A stretch of DNA of 56,921 bases from the NCBI GenBank assembly GCA_964058805.1, contig CAXKVV010000661.1:1-56921 (forward strand), in the 5' to 3' direction. Below are positions 39,701 to 49,302 of this stretch, piece after piece. Each line of letters starts with the position of its first letter. Position 1 is the stretch's first letter. The notes below the pieces were generated by a model. That model did no database searches. It was not told where the DNA came from and saw only the letters and a list, made by a program, of their open reading frames with translations. The DNA is from Schoenoplectus triqueter. Lineage: Eukaryota > Streptophyta > Magnoliopsida > Poales > Cyperaceae. A program made the position numbers and the translations under genes.

Positions 39701-42700
39701 ACATCATTCAAAACATCTTTGTATATTTTGGTGATGTAATCGGTTGAAATGTATCCCAAACGATAGAAAACTCAAATAAACTGAAATCTTATTTTTATAC
39801 ATTTGTTGTAATCATTCAACGTTATTTGTGTCATAAAAGTTCGAGAATGCAACGATTATCATATAAACGAATATGAGACATCATTTAAAATAACATTGTG
39901 CATTTTGATGATTTAATGTGATGAGATGAAGCCATAAATGGTTGAAAACTTGAATAAACTAATATAATAAGTACAGTTTTCAGTGCGTTTTTTTCATATT
40001 TGTGCATAATTCATGTCCTAACGGCTCGAGCACGCAAAGATTATAACATAAACCCATAGAAGATATCATTGAAAATATTTTTGTGTATTTTGGTGATTAT
40101 ATGAGTTGAAGTGAGGATACAAATTATAGAAAACTCGAATAAACTGAAAGCTGTTTTTATACATTTGTGTTAATCTTTCAGCGTTATTTGTGTCTTAAAG
40201 GTTCGAGAATGCAATGATTGCAATAAAAACAAATATGAGACGTCATTTTGAACAAATTTGTGTTTTTTGGTGTTTAAATTCGATGAATTGAAGCCACAAA
40301 TGATGGAAAATATGAATAAACTAGCGTAAGAAGCAGAGGTTTTAGAGCGTCTGTACTCATGTTTGCGTGTAATTCGTGTCCTAACGGCTTAAAGACGGTC
40401 AGATTATCATATAAACCCATAGAATATATCATTTAGAACAACTTTGTATATTTTGGTGATTTTATCAGTTGATATGGTGCAGCGAACGATAGAAAACTCG
40501 AATAAACTGAAATACTATATGAATAACCTAACAGAAAAGTACGATTTGAAGGCATTTGTATTCATGTTTGTGCGTAATTCGTGTCCTAACGGCTCGAACG
40601 CGCGGTGATTATAACATAAACCCATAGAAGATATCATTGAAAATATTTTTGTGTATTTTGGTGATTTTATGAGTTGAAATGAGGATACAAATTATAGAAA
40701 ACTCGAATAAACTGAAGGCTGTTTTTATACATTTGTGTTAATCTTTCAACGTTATTTGTGTCTTAAAGGTTCGAGAATGCAATGATTGTAATAAAAACAA
40801 ATATGAGACATCATTTAAAACAAATTTGTGCTTTTTGGTGTTTAAATTTGATGAATTGAAGCGACAAATGATAGAAAATATGAATAAACTTAACGTGAGA
40901 AGCACAGGTTTTAGTGCGTTTGTATTCATGTTTGTGTGTAATTCGTGTCCTAACGGCTTAAAAACGGTTAGATTATCATATAAACCCATAGAATATATCA
41001 TTTAGAACTACTTTGTATATTTTGGTGATTTTATAAGTTGAAATGGTGCTACAAATGATAGAAAACTCGAATAAACAGAAATACTATATTTATACGTTTG
41101 TGTTAATCTTTCATCGTAATTGGTGTCATAAAGGTTCTAGAACGTAATGATTATAATATAACCTACTAGGAGACATCATTTAAAATAATATATTGCATTT
41201 TTATGATTTAATGTGACGAAATGAGCCCATTAATTGATAGAAAACTTGAATAAACTAATAGAAGAAGTACAGTTTTTGAGTAAATTTGTATTCATATTTG
41301 TGCGTAATTCGTGTCCTAACGGCTCGAGTAGGTAATGATTACAAAATAAACCAATAAAAGACATCATTCAAAACATCTTTGTATATTTTGGTGATGTAAT
41401 CGGTTGAAATGTATCCCAAACGATAGAAAACTCAAATAAACTGAAATCTTATTTTTATACATTTGTTGTAATCATTCAACGTTATTTGTGTCATAAAAGT
41501 TCGAGAATGCAACGATTATCATATAAACGAATATGAGACATCATTTAAAATAACATTGTGCATTTTGATGATTTAATGTGATGAGATGAAGCCATAAATG
41601 GTTGAAAACTTGAATAAACTAATATAATAAGTACAGTTTTCAGTGCGTTTTTTTCATGTTTGTGCATAATTCATGTCCTAACGGCTCGAGCACGCAAAGA
41701 TTATAACATAAACCCATAGAAGATATCATTGAAAATATTTTTGTGTATTTTGGTGATTATATGAGTTGAAGTGAGGATACAAATTATAGAAAACTCGAAT
41801 AAACTGAAAGCTGTTTTTATACATTTGTGTTAATCTTTCAGCGTTATTTGTGTCTTAAAGGTTCGAGAATGCAATGATTGCAATAAAAACAAATATGAGA
41901 CGTCATTTTGAACAAATTTGTGTTTTTTGGTGTTTAAATTCGATGAATTGAAGCCACAAATGATGGAAAATATGAATAAACTAGCGTAAGAAGCAGAGGT
42001 TTTAGAGCGTCTGTACTCATGTTTGCGTGTAATTCGTGTCCTAACGGCTTAAAGACGGTCAGATTATCATATGAACCCATAGAATATATCATTTAGAACA
42101 ACTTTGTATATTTTGGTGATTTTATCAGTTGATATGGTGCAGCGAACGATAGAAAACTCGAATAAACTGAAATACTATATGAATAACCTAACAGAAAAGT
42201 ACGATTTGAAGGCATTTGTATTCATGTTTGTGCGTAATTCGTGTCCTAACGGCTCGAACGCGCGGTGATTATAACATAAACCCATAGAAGATATCATTGA
42301 AAATATTTTTGTGTATTTTGGTGATTTTATGAGTTGAAATGAGGATACAAATTATAGAAAACTCGAATAAACTGAAGGCTGTTTTTATACATTTGTGTTA
42401 ATCTTTCAACGTTATTTGTGTCTTAAAGGTTCGAGAATGCAATGATTGTAATAAAAACAAATATGAGACATCATTTAAAACAAATTTGTGCTTTTTGGTG
42501 TTTAAATTTGATGAATTGAAGCGACAAATGATAGAAAATATGAATAAACTTAACGTGAGAAGCACAGGTTTTAGTGCGTTTGTATTCATGTTTGTGTGTA
42601 ATTCGTGTCCTAACGGCTTAAAAACGGTTAGATTATCATATAAACCCATAGAATATATCATTTAGAACTACTTTGTATATTTTGGTGATTTTATAAGTTG

Positions 42701-43420
42701 AAATGGTGCTACAAATGATAGAAAACTCGAATAAACAGAAATACTATATTTATACGTTTGTGTTAATCTTTCATCGTAATTGGTGTCATAAAGGTTCTAG
42801 AACGTAATGATTATAATATAACCTACTAGGAGACATCATTTAAAATAATATATTGCATTTTTATGATTTAATGTGACGAAATGAGCCCATTAATTGATAG
42901 AAAACTTGAATAAACTAATAGAAGAAGTACAGTTTTTGAGTAAATTTGTATTCATATTTGTGCGTAATTCGTGTCCTAACGGCTCGAGTAGGTAATGATT
43001 ACAAAATAAACCAATAAAAGACATCATTCAAAACATCTTTGTATATTTTGGTGATGTAATCGGTTGAAATGTATCCCAAACGATAGAAAACTCAAATAAA
43101 CTGAAATCTTATTTTTATACATTTGTTGTAATCATTCAACGTTATTTGTGTCATAAAAGTTCGAGAATGCAACGATTATCATATAAACGAATATGAGACA
43201 TCATTTAAAATAACATTGTGCATTTTGATGATTTAATGTGATGAGATGAAGCCATAAATGGTTGAAAACTTGAATAAACTAATATAATAAGTACAGTTTT
43301 CAGTGCGTTTTTTTCATGTTTGTGCATAATTCATGTCCTAACGGCTCGAGCACGCAAAGATTATAACATAAACCCATAGAAGATATCATTGAAAATATTT
43401 TTGTGTATTTTGGTGATTAT

Positions 43421-43425
43421 ATGAG
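43421..43425. other. candidate 5-bp target-site duplication (left copy), ATGAG
   Basis: The satellite matches its consensus through ATGAG, and the next base T fits both the satellite and a TG-starting LTR. If the element is one insertion, ATGAG should recur directly after the 3' LTR, outside this window, with the satellite resuming behind it. Confidence 0.45.
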
Positions 43426-43613
43426 TGTTTACCATTGAAAAATTTCAAGGATGAGTAGATGAATAAATGAAATAAATTGATGATAAATCATAAGAAAAGG
43501 GGGAGAAGAAAGAGAGCAGTGGAAAGGTGGCCCACTGATCAGGAAAAGTCGCTGCATAACCCCGGAACAAATCCATTAGTCCCACAATGGAATGCTGAGC
43601 GCAAAGTGAAGAG

Positions 43614-43621
43614 TATAAATA
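43614..43621 (+). promoter_or_regulatory. TATA-like box TATAAATA (copy 1)
   Basis: GAGTATAAATACCCC is a good plant TATA context. A second copy lies 246 bp downstream in the same tandem duplication. Confidence 0.45.
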
Positions 43622-43859
43622 CCCCGCTATTCTCTATCCACTCAGCATGTGTGACACCCAAGAAGATCGAGGGAGAGAGGAGACCTCTTGGGTGTCACCA
43701 TGTGATTTTATCTTTTCTGACAAGTGGGACCCACATGGCAGTCCCTTATGAGCAGCTCCAATGACATGGACCTAGCCTATCTTTGTTAAGAAAGCTAACT
43801 AACCCGGAACAGAGGTTAAGCATTAATCCCACAAGGAAATCCTAAATATGGGGCAAGGA

Positions 43860-43867
43860 TATAAATA
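43860..43867 (+). promoter_or_regulatory. TATA-like box TATAAATA (copy 2)
   Basis: GGATATAAATACCCAG is the duplicate of the box at 43614. No transcript or start site can be seen. Confidence 0.4.
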
Positions 43868-44881
43868 CCCAGCCACCTTCTGCCCATTCGAAGTGACTGA
43901 CCCTCGGGAGATTTAGGAGAGAGAAAATCTCTTGACGGGTCAGCCATTTGATTATATTTTCTCTGACAAGTGGGACCCACCTGACAGCCCCTTGTAGATG
44001 AACCTAATAGCATAGCCTATCTGATGAGTCACCCATGTGACCATTTTCACTGACAGGTGGACCCCACACCTCAGTGACCTATTGAAGAGGGTCAGAATTG
44101 AACCCTAGAAATCTGCCTTTGAAGCTAACCCTAGAAAGGAGCTGAAGCAGTATAATCCCTACACTACATGAAATGATGTCAATGCCAAGCTAGCATTTTG
44201 ATGCAACTAGTTATGAAAAATTCCAAATGTGATTTTGCTTTCAAGGCTGACCTGGTGCCAAAGCTGCGAGCAACCACCTAACCATGCTTTGATTTGTGTC
44301 AATTACTGATAAGTAGTCAGTTCTTTGACCAAGTCACCCTCATGTTAAGGGATTGAAAGTCAATTTCACAAGACTGATCAGGTGCCAAAGCTGGGAGCAA
44401 CCATCTGATCAAGTCTAGATTTGTATCAATTGCTGATAAGTAGTCAGCATTTGATCAAATCAAGCCCTAATGGATATCAATATAAGTCTAATTGGTATTT
44501 AGTTAGGGTGGTTTCTGCAAAAGGGAGATAATTGGCAGAGACATTGAGCTACAATTGAGATCAGGGATTAATTCATAAAGAATAATAGGGTTTTATGAAT
44601 AAAAGAATTTTTAATCCAGAGAAGGAGGGGTAAAAATGGAATTAAAAATTACAGGGATGATCATCATGAATTTAGGGATTTTTGGTGAAATTTTCATGAT
44701 TTTTGGATAAGTGGAGCTATCAGAATAAATTCAGGGAAAATAAAGGCAGATTAAATAGATTAATCAAAGGCTGAGATTTGATCAGAGCAATCCTGGGTGC
44801 AAGTTGGGGATAACAGCAGCTCTGGGTACAAACTGAGTACAAGAAACACAGGAGGTATAAAATAATCGAAGAGAGAGGGTG

Positions 44882-45295
44882 TGCCACGTGGCAGCCTCTC
44901 ATTGGGCCATGTCAGCAAGTGGGCCCCACCCAGGTATGAGTCACTGACAGGTGGGCCCCACCTTAGTGCCACGTGGCAGACAGCCAGTGGGCCACCTCAC
45001 CACCCTAGTGCCACATGGCACCACACCAGAGGTCCACTTAACCCAACCCTGTGCCACATGGCACAGCCAGAGGAGGCCACCTCACTACCCCAGTGCCACA
45101 TGGCTCTACCTGACAGGCCCACCTCATTCCTACACTTACCACATGGCAGCACCACAGCAGCACATCTCACTCCTCATATGCCACATGGCAGTCTGCTAGC
45201 AAAACACCTCAGCAGGCTACACTACAACTATTAACACATGGCTGTATCTCATTGGTCCAATTAGGCAATATGGGCCCCAGGGGTGACACATGGCC
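44882..45295. repeat. nine spaced TGCCACRTGGCA palindromes
   Basis: Sites lie at 44882, 44967, 45009, 45050 (extended to TGTGCCACATGGCACA), 45094, 45136, 45179, 45232 and 45284, spaced about 40-85 bp. The first two contain the G-box core CACGTG and the other seven have CACATG. Several are preceded by CTCAC/CACCTCA and separated by CCAGAGG-like spacers, so they are part of a decayed tandem repeat. bZIP/bHLH factors bind CACGTG in plants, but binding here is conjecture. Confidence 0.7.
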
Positions 45296-45299
45296 CTTA

Positions 45300-46240
45300 T
45301 TAATAGAAGCCACCTCAGCATGGATTAACACTATAACAGATGATTAATAGATTGATTAAACAAGTGGACCTATCAGAGTGTGCCAAGTCAGATTGATTAA
45401 ATCTAAGCAAGGGGTTAACTAATCCACAGCTGGACTAATGGGCCGAGATTCATATACTTACATGTGGGGCCCATTTGTCAGGTTTATGAATGTATAGCTC
45501 ACACAGGCAATCATGCACCTAGCCTATACACAGATCTAATCAGAGATTTAAATCAAAGGAAAGAAGTGATGTGTACCTGGCTCATTTGTATTACGCCTCT
45601 GACTGTGGGTCCCACCTAGCTGTGGACTCTGTGCGCCGGACGCACCCTCCTCTTTCTCTTCTCCTTCTCCCCTCCCTCTCTTCTTCCTTCTTCTCGACGA
45701 GGCAGAAGGCGCCATTAGAGGTGATCAAGCTCTCCAAAGCTCGCAACTCCAATTCCTTTCACCCAGAGTTAGCCTATACATGGGAGAGTATGTGCAATTG
45801 ATCAGAATTGAAAAACAACAAGTGAATAAGGTGATTGAGAGAGATGAATACCTCGGGCAATTGATGAAGCACTTCAATTCCTACTTCAGAATCCAAAATT
45901 GATGGTGCAAACCTTCTCCACTTGCTTAGGCGACGCTGTAGATGAAGAAAGAAGCAGCAATTAGGGGATGAATTGAAGCAATTGAGAAGGAGTGATAAAA
46001 TCGGGCAAATTGATGAAATTTGAAACCTTGCACTCTCAGCTCGAATTACCAATGCTGGCAGCCTCTATGCACCCTCACGATGCTGTTTAGGTGATGGAGA
46101 TTATCAATTGGATGGTGGAGGTATGTTGTTGGCCAAGAGATGGAATCGGGTAATAAAGCTTTGAGCTTTGGAAGAAGATAACAATGGCAGAGGATGAATG
46201 AATGCCCTAGATACATTGGAATGAGTATATATAGTATGTT
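45300..46240. other. LTR sequence without recognised features
   Basis: No gene was seen. Repeated GTGGG(N)CCCAC words (for example 45468 and 45607) resemble TCP-factor sites. A pyrimidine-rich stretch lies at 45645-45700. Short ORFs here have no coding signature. Confidence 0.35.
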
Positions 46241-46246
46241 TAGATG

Positions 46247-46264
46247 TTCTAGAAGGTTCTAGCA
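46247..46264. promoter_or_regulatory. heat-shock-element-like site
   Basis: TTCTAGAAGGTTCTAG contains three correctly spaced, alternating units TTC-nn-GAA-nn-TTC, followed by a degenerate fourth unit. It lies about 190 bp upstream of the TATATAAA box. Plant heat-responsive retrotransposons such as ONSEN carry HSEs in their LTRs. Function here is inferred from the motif alone. Confidence 0.45.
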
Positions 46265-46454
46265 GCATATGAGATGTGAGTCAAACATGGTCAACAGCCA
46301 AAGGTTTGAACTTTGGATTCGCTTGAATGGGGCCCACATCATAACAGAAACAATAACAGAATTGAAGAACCATGTTCATGAGCCAAGGGAGTTCAATTGA
46401 TGGTGTATAAGTGGTGTATGGCTCTAATTCATTTGGGACACCATCTCAATTGCT

Positions 46455-46462
46455 TATATAAA
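46455..46462 (+). promoter_or_regulatory. TATA box candidate TATATAAA, possible LTR promoter
   Basis: CTTATATAAACC is followed 10-35 bp downstream by CA-rich ACACACAC sequence and then a long purine-rich, leader-like stretch (46540-46580). This is the most promoter-like site in the LTR. If used, the R region and the hairpin families downstream would be in the RNA. Confidence 0.45.
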
Positions 46463-46589
46463 CCAATTACACACACAGAACAAAAGAGGCAACACACACA
46501 CAAGCATAGAGCATATAAACACCCATTTGAGAGCTAATAGTGAGAGACAGAGAGAAAGAGAGCAAGAATAGGAAGAAGAAGTAACAGAA

Positions 46590-47060
46590 TCGATTGATCT
46601 CAGTTGCAAACTTGAGAACTCGATTGAATTTCTTCAATCCTTCAAGAAGAGAGCTCTGTCACTCTTGGATCACAATCAATTAGTGATTTGGAAGCTTGAT
46701 TTGTGGTAATTCAAAGGAAAGGTATGTAATTTAAGCTTCTATTGAAATAACAGTGTAATTTCCAGTGAATTTTCTATTGTTTCTTTCAATTTTCACCTTT
46801 CTATTCTTTTCTTTGTGAATTTCTTGATTTGATCCTTGTATTTGCTTCATTTCTTGAATGAATTTTGATCACAGGGGTTGTAATTGAGCTGGTTAAATCG
46901 ATTGATCTCGGTTAAAACCTGAGAACTCGATACCAGTGAAGATTCTTGGTTTGATTCTTTGTTTAAACGTCAAATTCATCTCAGTTTGTGTTTGTATCTT
47001 ATGTATTCAAGGTTGTAGTGTTGTTCAAAGTCGATTGATCTCAGTTTCAACTTGAGAACT
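46590..47060. repeat. three dispersed hairpin repeats CTC(A/G)GTT…AAC(T/C)TGAG
   Basis: Copies at about 46590-46621, 46898-46930 and 47031-47061 each read TCGATTGATCTC, an inverted repeat, then GAGAACTCGA. The stem is seven pairs with a single bulged T in every copy: CTC pairs with GAG and (A/G)GTT with AAC(T/C). In the middle copy the A-T pair is G-C on both arms. Spacings are about 308 and 133 bp. Confidence 0.75.
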
Positions 47061-47089
47061 CGACTGAATTCATGATTTTCTGCATGTTG

Positions 47090-47930
47090 CCGCGTCGTAC
47101 CAGTTCAATCTAGTTCCAGACTTGAGATTAGGGAAGATTGCATGCATAATTGGATATAGCTCAGTCATAATTGTCATTATAAAGCATATTAGGTGCATAA
47201 GTCGCATTGAGAGTGGATGAATAGTCGGAATTTTGAGTAAAAGACGATCGGTATCGGGCGATGCTGCACTGTGTCAATTTCATTAGCTCATAATGTAATT
47301 ATCATACAAATTAGATATGTAATGTCAGCTAGATTTCTATAGACATGTTAAACGATGCATTACCAACTCTGAATTGCCAGAAACATCGTTAAATTTGGTT
47401 ACAATTCGTGTCTATACTTTCGGTACCGAACTGCACCACTGTACCCCGAGTAGCATTAGTCAAGTATGATTCATTGAGTCAATTAGAGCTACAATAGTCA
47501 TGTTAATTCATGTCAACATACATAAACGATGTAAACAGGGTATCTAATTGTACAAAGTATTGATCAATTCCATTGAATTTCTAAGAATTGAGATTCGGTA
47601 CCGATTGGTACCAAATCAACCCATCTGGCATTGGCATACCATGCGATTCACCGCACAGATCATTAATCAAACGCTGTAGATCGACCCCTCACGGCAAGAC
47701 GACCCTGAGGCAGTCTCCTGATCGGAGGGAGATGGCCGCAGTCGCCGGCGTCGCCAATAGCACGAATCTTGGAACTCATGTTGACTGGGGAGTCAGAGAA
47801 TCGCAGCAGCACGGATATTGACGCGCGTGTGTGAATCTTGAAGGGATCGGACGCGCGAAGCAAAGCGTCGCATTAAACAGAGATATGAATATGAATCTGG
47901 GCCGTCCATCTAATACGAATTAATCTTGAG
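47090..47930. other. LTR sequence, three TCGGTAYCG repeats, no gene
   Basis: TCGGTATCGGGCGATGCTGC (about 47249), TCGGTACCGAACTGCACC (about 47419) and TCGGTACCGATTGG (about 47595) are related. The first two are followed by CACTGT and, further on, CATTAG. The GC-richer patch at 47660-47880 encodes nothing recognisable. Confidence 0.4.
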
Positions 47931-48014
47931 GCATATCCGGCGGCCCAGATAAGAATAGAACTATCTGAAAGATGATCGCTAATCTTGGAGCAAATCTGGC
48001 GGCCCAGATTAGGC
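47921..48014. repeat. two copies of a 31-bp repeat containing GGCGGCCCAGAT
   Basis: Both copies read AATCTTG, AGCA or GGCA, AT(A)TC(T/C)GGCGGCCCAGAT, about 62 bp apart. Confidence 0.55.
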
Positions 48015-48019
48015 CCATT

Positions 48020-49250
48020 AATTAAATAATAACAGAATAGTAATAATATGGAGTAAATAAATGATTTGAAAATGCTATTGAACTCTAAATTGACTCAAAT
48101 TTATTTCTAAAATTTTCTTATTTTTCATACTATTTTTCTATACAATAATATTCCAGTTTTAAAAATGTAATCATGGTAAAACAATTTAAAAGCAAAAGAC
48201 ATTACATATATTGATATAGTTGACTTAGCTTTGACTTGCCATTTTAAATACTATAAAAATTCCAAAAATACAAATAAAAATCATAAATAATAACTAGATA
48301 TATTTTAGTGATTTTTCAAGTGATTTTCTATTAAGTAATAATGATGATAGTAATATGCTATAATAAATGATGAGATTAGCTATATTCTTTGATAAAAAAA
48401 TAATAATAATAATAATAGATATTATATTGACATTTTCTAAAAAAAAAGAATAAAAATAATAATAATAAAAAAAAAATATATACAAAACATACTACTATAC
48501 ATTTTCTTTTGTAATAAAGAATAATAATATAGTTTCATGATATGAATTGTATTCCTTTTGTTATTTCTATACAAATATACAATAAAAATGCTTTTGATGA
48601 ATAAAATGTAATAAAATAATAGTTATAATAAAAACATAATGAATTTCATCTCTTATGACTAGTAATAAAAATCTTGTACTTTTATATAGATAATAAATAG
48701 AAATAATAAAAATAGATATAATGAATAGTATAATAAATAGAATAAAATATTAGTAATGGTTTCTTTTAGCTATTATAGATAAAAAAATATAATAAAATAA
48801 TAATGGTGGTAAAATAGTATAGCTAACCACCTTTTAATTTTGTAAATGATTTTTACATAATGAATAGTATTACAACATAATAGAATATAATAATAAAATT
48901 CTATTACTTTAGCTATTATGAACATTTTAAAAATACAAATAAAAATTATAGCCATTTTATTTTCTATTATTTTAGTAAGTGATTTTCTATAGAATAAATG
49001 AAGTTTAGAAATAATAAAAATAAAATTCTACTATCCCAAAAATATTAATAGCTACCCCTTTTCCTATTATTTTTGTAAATAATTTTCTACATAGACAAAT
49101 AGGGTTTAAGAAATAAAAATAATAAAAAATAATAATAGTAATATAATAATTGTAATAATAATAATAATAATAATAGTAATAATAATAATAATAAATAAAT
49201 GTATCTTCATAATAGACTTTATGCATTTTTGAAATGAATAAATATGCTCA
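48020..49250. repeat. AT-rich block with about 110-bp diverged tandem repeats and (TAA)n
   Basis: Related segments with CTATTATTTT.GTAA.TGATTTTCTA.ATA recur at about 48300, 48830, 48950 and 49060. 49111-49200 is a TAA/AAT microsatellite. The composition break at both sides means this could be a nested insertion in the LTR. All ORFs here are low-complexity Ile/Tyr runs. Confidence 0.55.
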
Positions 49251-49302
49251 CATAAGGAGTGTAGAGCCACATATGAATATTTGTACACATTTAGAATGAT
49301 TA

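Larger units (their letters stand above)
14134..43425. repeat. satellite array: 1,660-bp higher-order repeat, 17.6 copies
   Basis: Units start at 14134 + 1660 x k (k = 0-17). The last, from 42354, is cut after about 1,072 bp. Landmarks keep exactly the 1,660 spacing through all units, so there are no net indels, and copies differ only by rare substitutions. Each unit holds nine related submonomers of 177, 187, 179, 186, 178, 185, 177, 186 and 205 bp. These alternate between an A type (core GTGTCATAAAGGTTCGAGAA or similar) and a B type (core GTGTCCTAACGGCTCGAG). The 205-bp one is an A/B chimera. Monomer length near 180 bp, AT richness and homogeneity fit a plant centromeric, pericentromeric or heterochromatic satellite, but location on the chromosome cannot be seen. 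The recurrent minus-strand 87-codon ORF is a by-product of the repetition. Confidence 0.97.
43560..44041 (+). repeat. tandem promoter-plus-hairpin duplication, 2 copies and a third remnant
   Basis: Copies at about 43560-43760 and 43803-44005 share CCCGGAACA, ATTA(G)TCCCACAA, a TATAAATACCC box, an inverted repeat, and CTGACAAGTGGGACCCAC. A third, shorter piece (about 44015-44090) has GTCAC-CCAT-GTGAC (44028-44041) followed by CACTGACAGGTGGACCCCAC. Inverted repeat 1 (43651-43698) has a perfect 13-bp stem. Inverted repeat 2 (43897-43943) has an almost continuous 18-bp stem with one bulge and a 10-nt loop, although both arms differ in sequence from copy 1. Confidence 0.75.

Noticed and set aside
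14178..42661. Recurrent 87-codon minus-strand ORF in all 18 satellite units
   Set aside because: It spans two submonomers and is open only in that register. Sister monomers in the same unit have stops, and its conservation is fully explained by copy homogeneity.
13635..43425. CRISPR array
   Set aside because: Repeats are about 180/1,660 bp with no unique spacers, in plant DNA. This is a satellite.
14134..43425. Pol III B-box in each satellite monomer (GGTTCGAGAA)
   Set aside because: Only the first seven bases fit the B-box, and no A-box lies at the right distance.
44881..45234. 117- and 82-codon plus-strand ORFs rich in CHMA/ATW repeats
   Set aside because: They are translations of the TGCCACATGGCA palindrome array, with no start context or protein similarity.
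45571..46052. Small genes in the LTR (plus 45571-45801, minus 45774-46052)
   Set aside because: No domain, no codon bias, and pyrimidine-rich content explains the openness.
47600..47640. tRNA-Met PBS (TGGTACC…) marking a second retroelement
   Set aside because: Only the first five bases (TGGTA) agree with the usual TGGTATCAGAGC, and no LTR end precedes it.
48294..49288. Several Ile/Tyr-rich ORFs
   Set aside because: They arise from TAA/TTA microsatellite and AT-rich tandem repeats.
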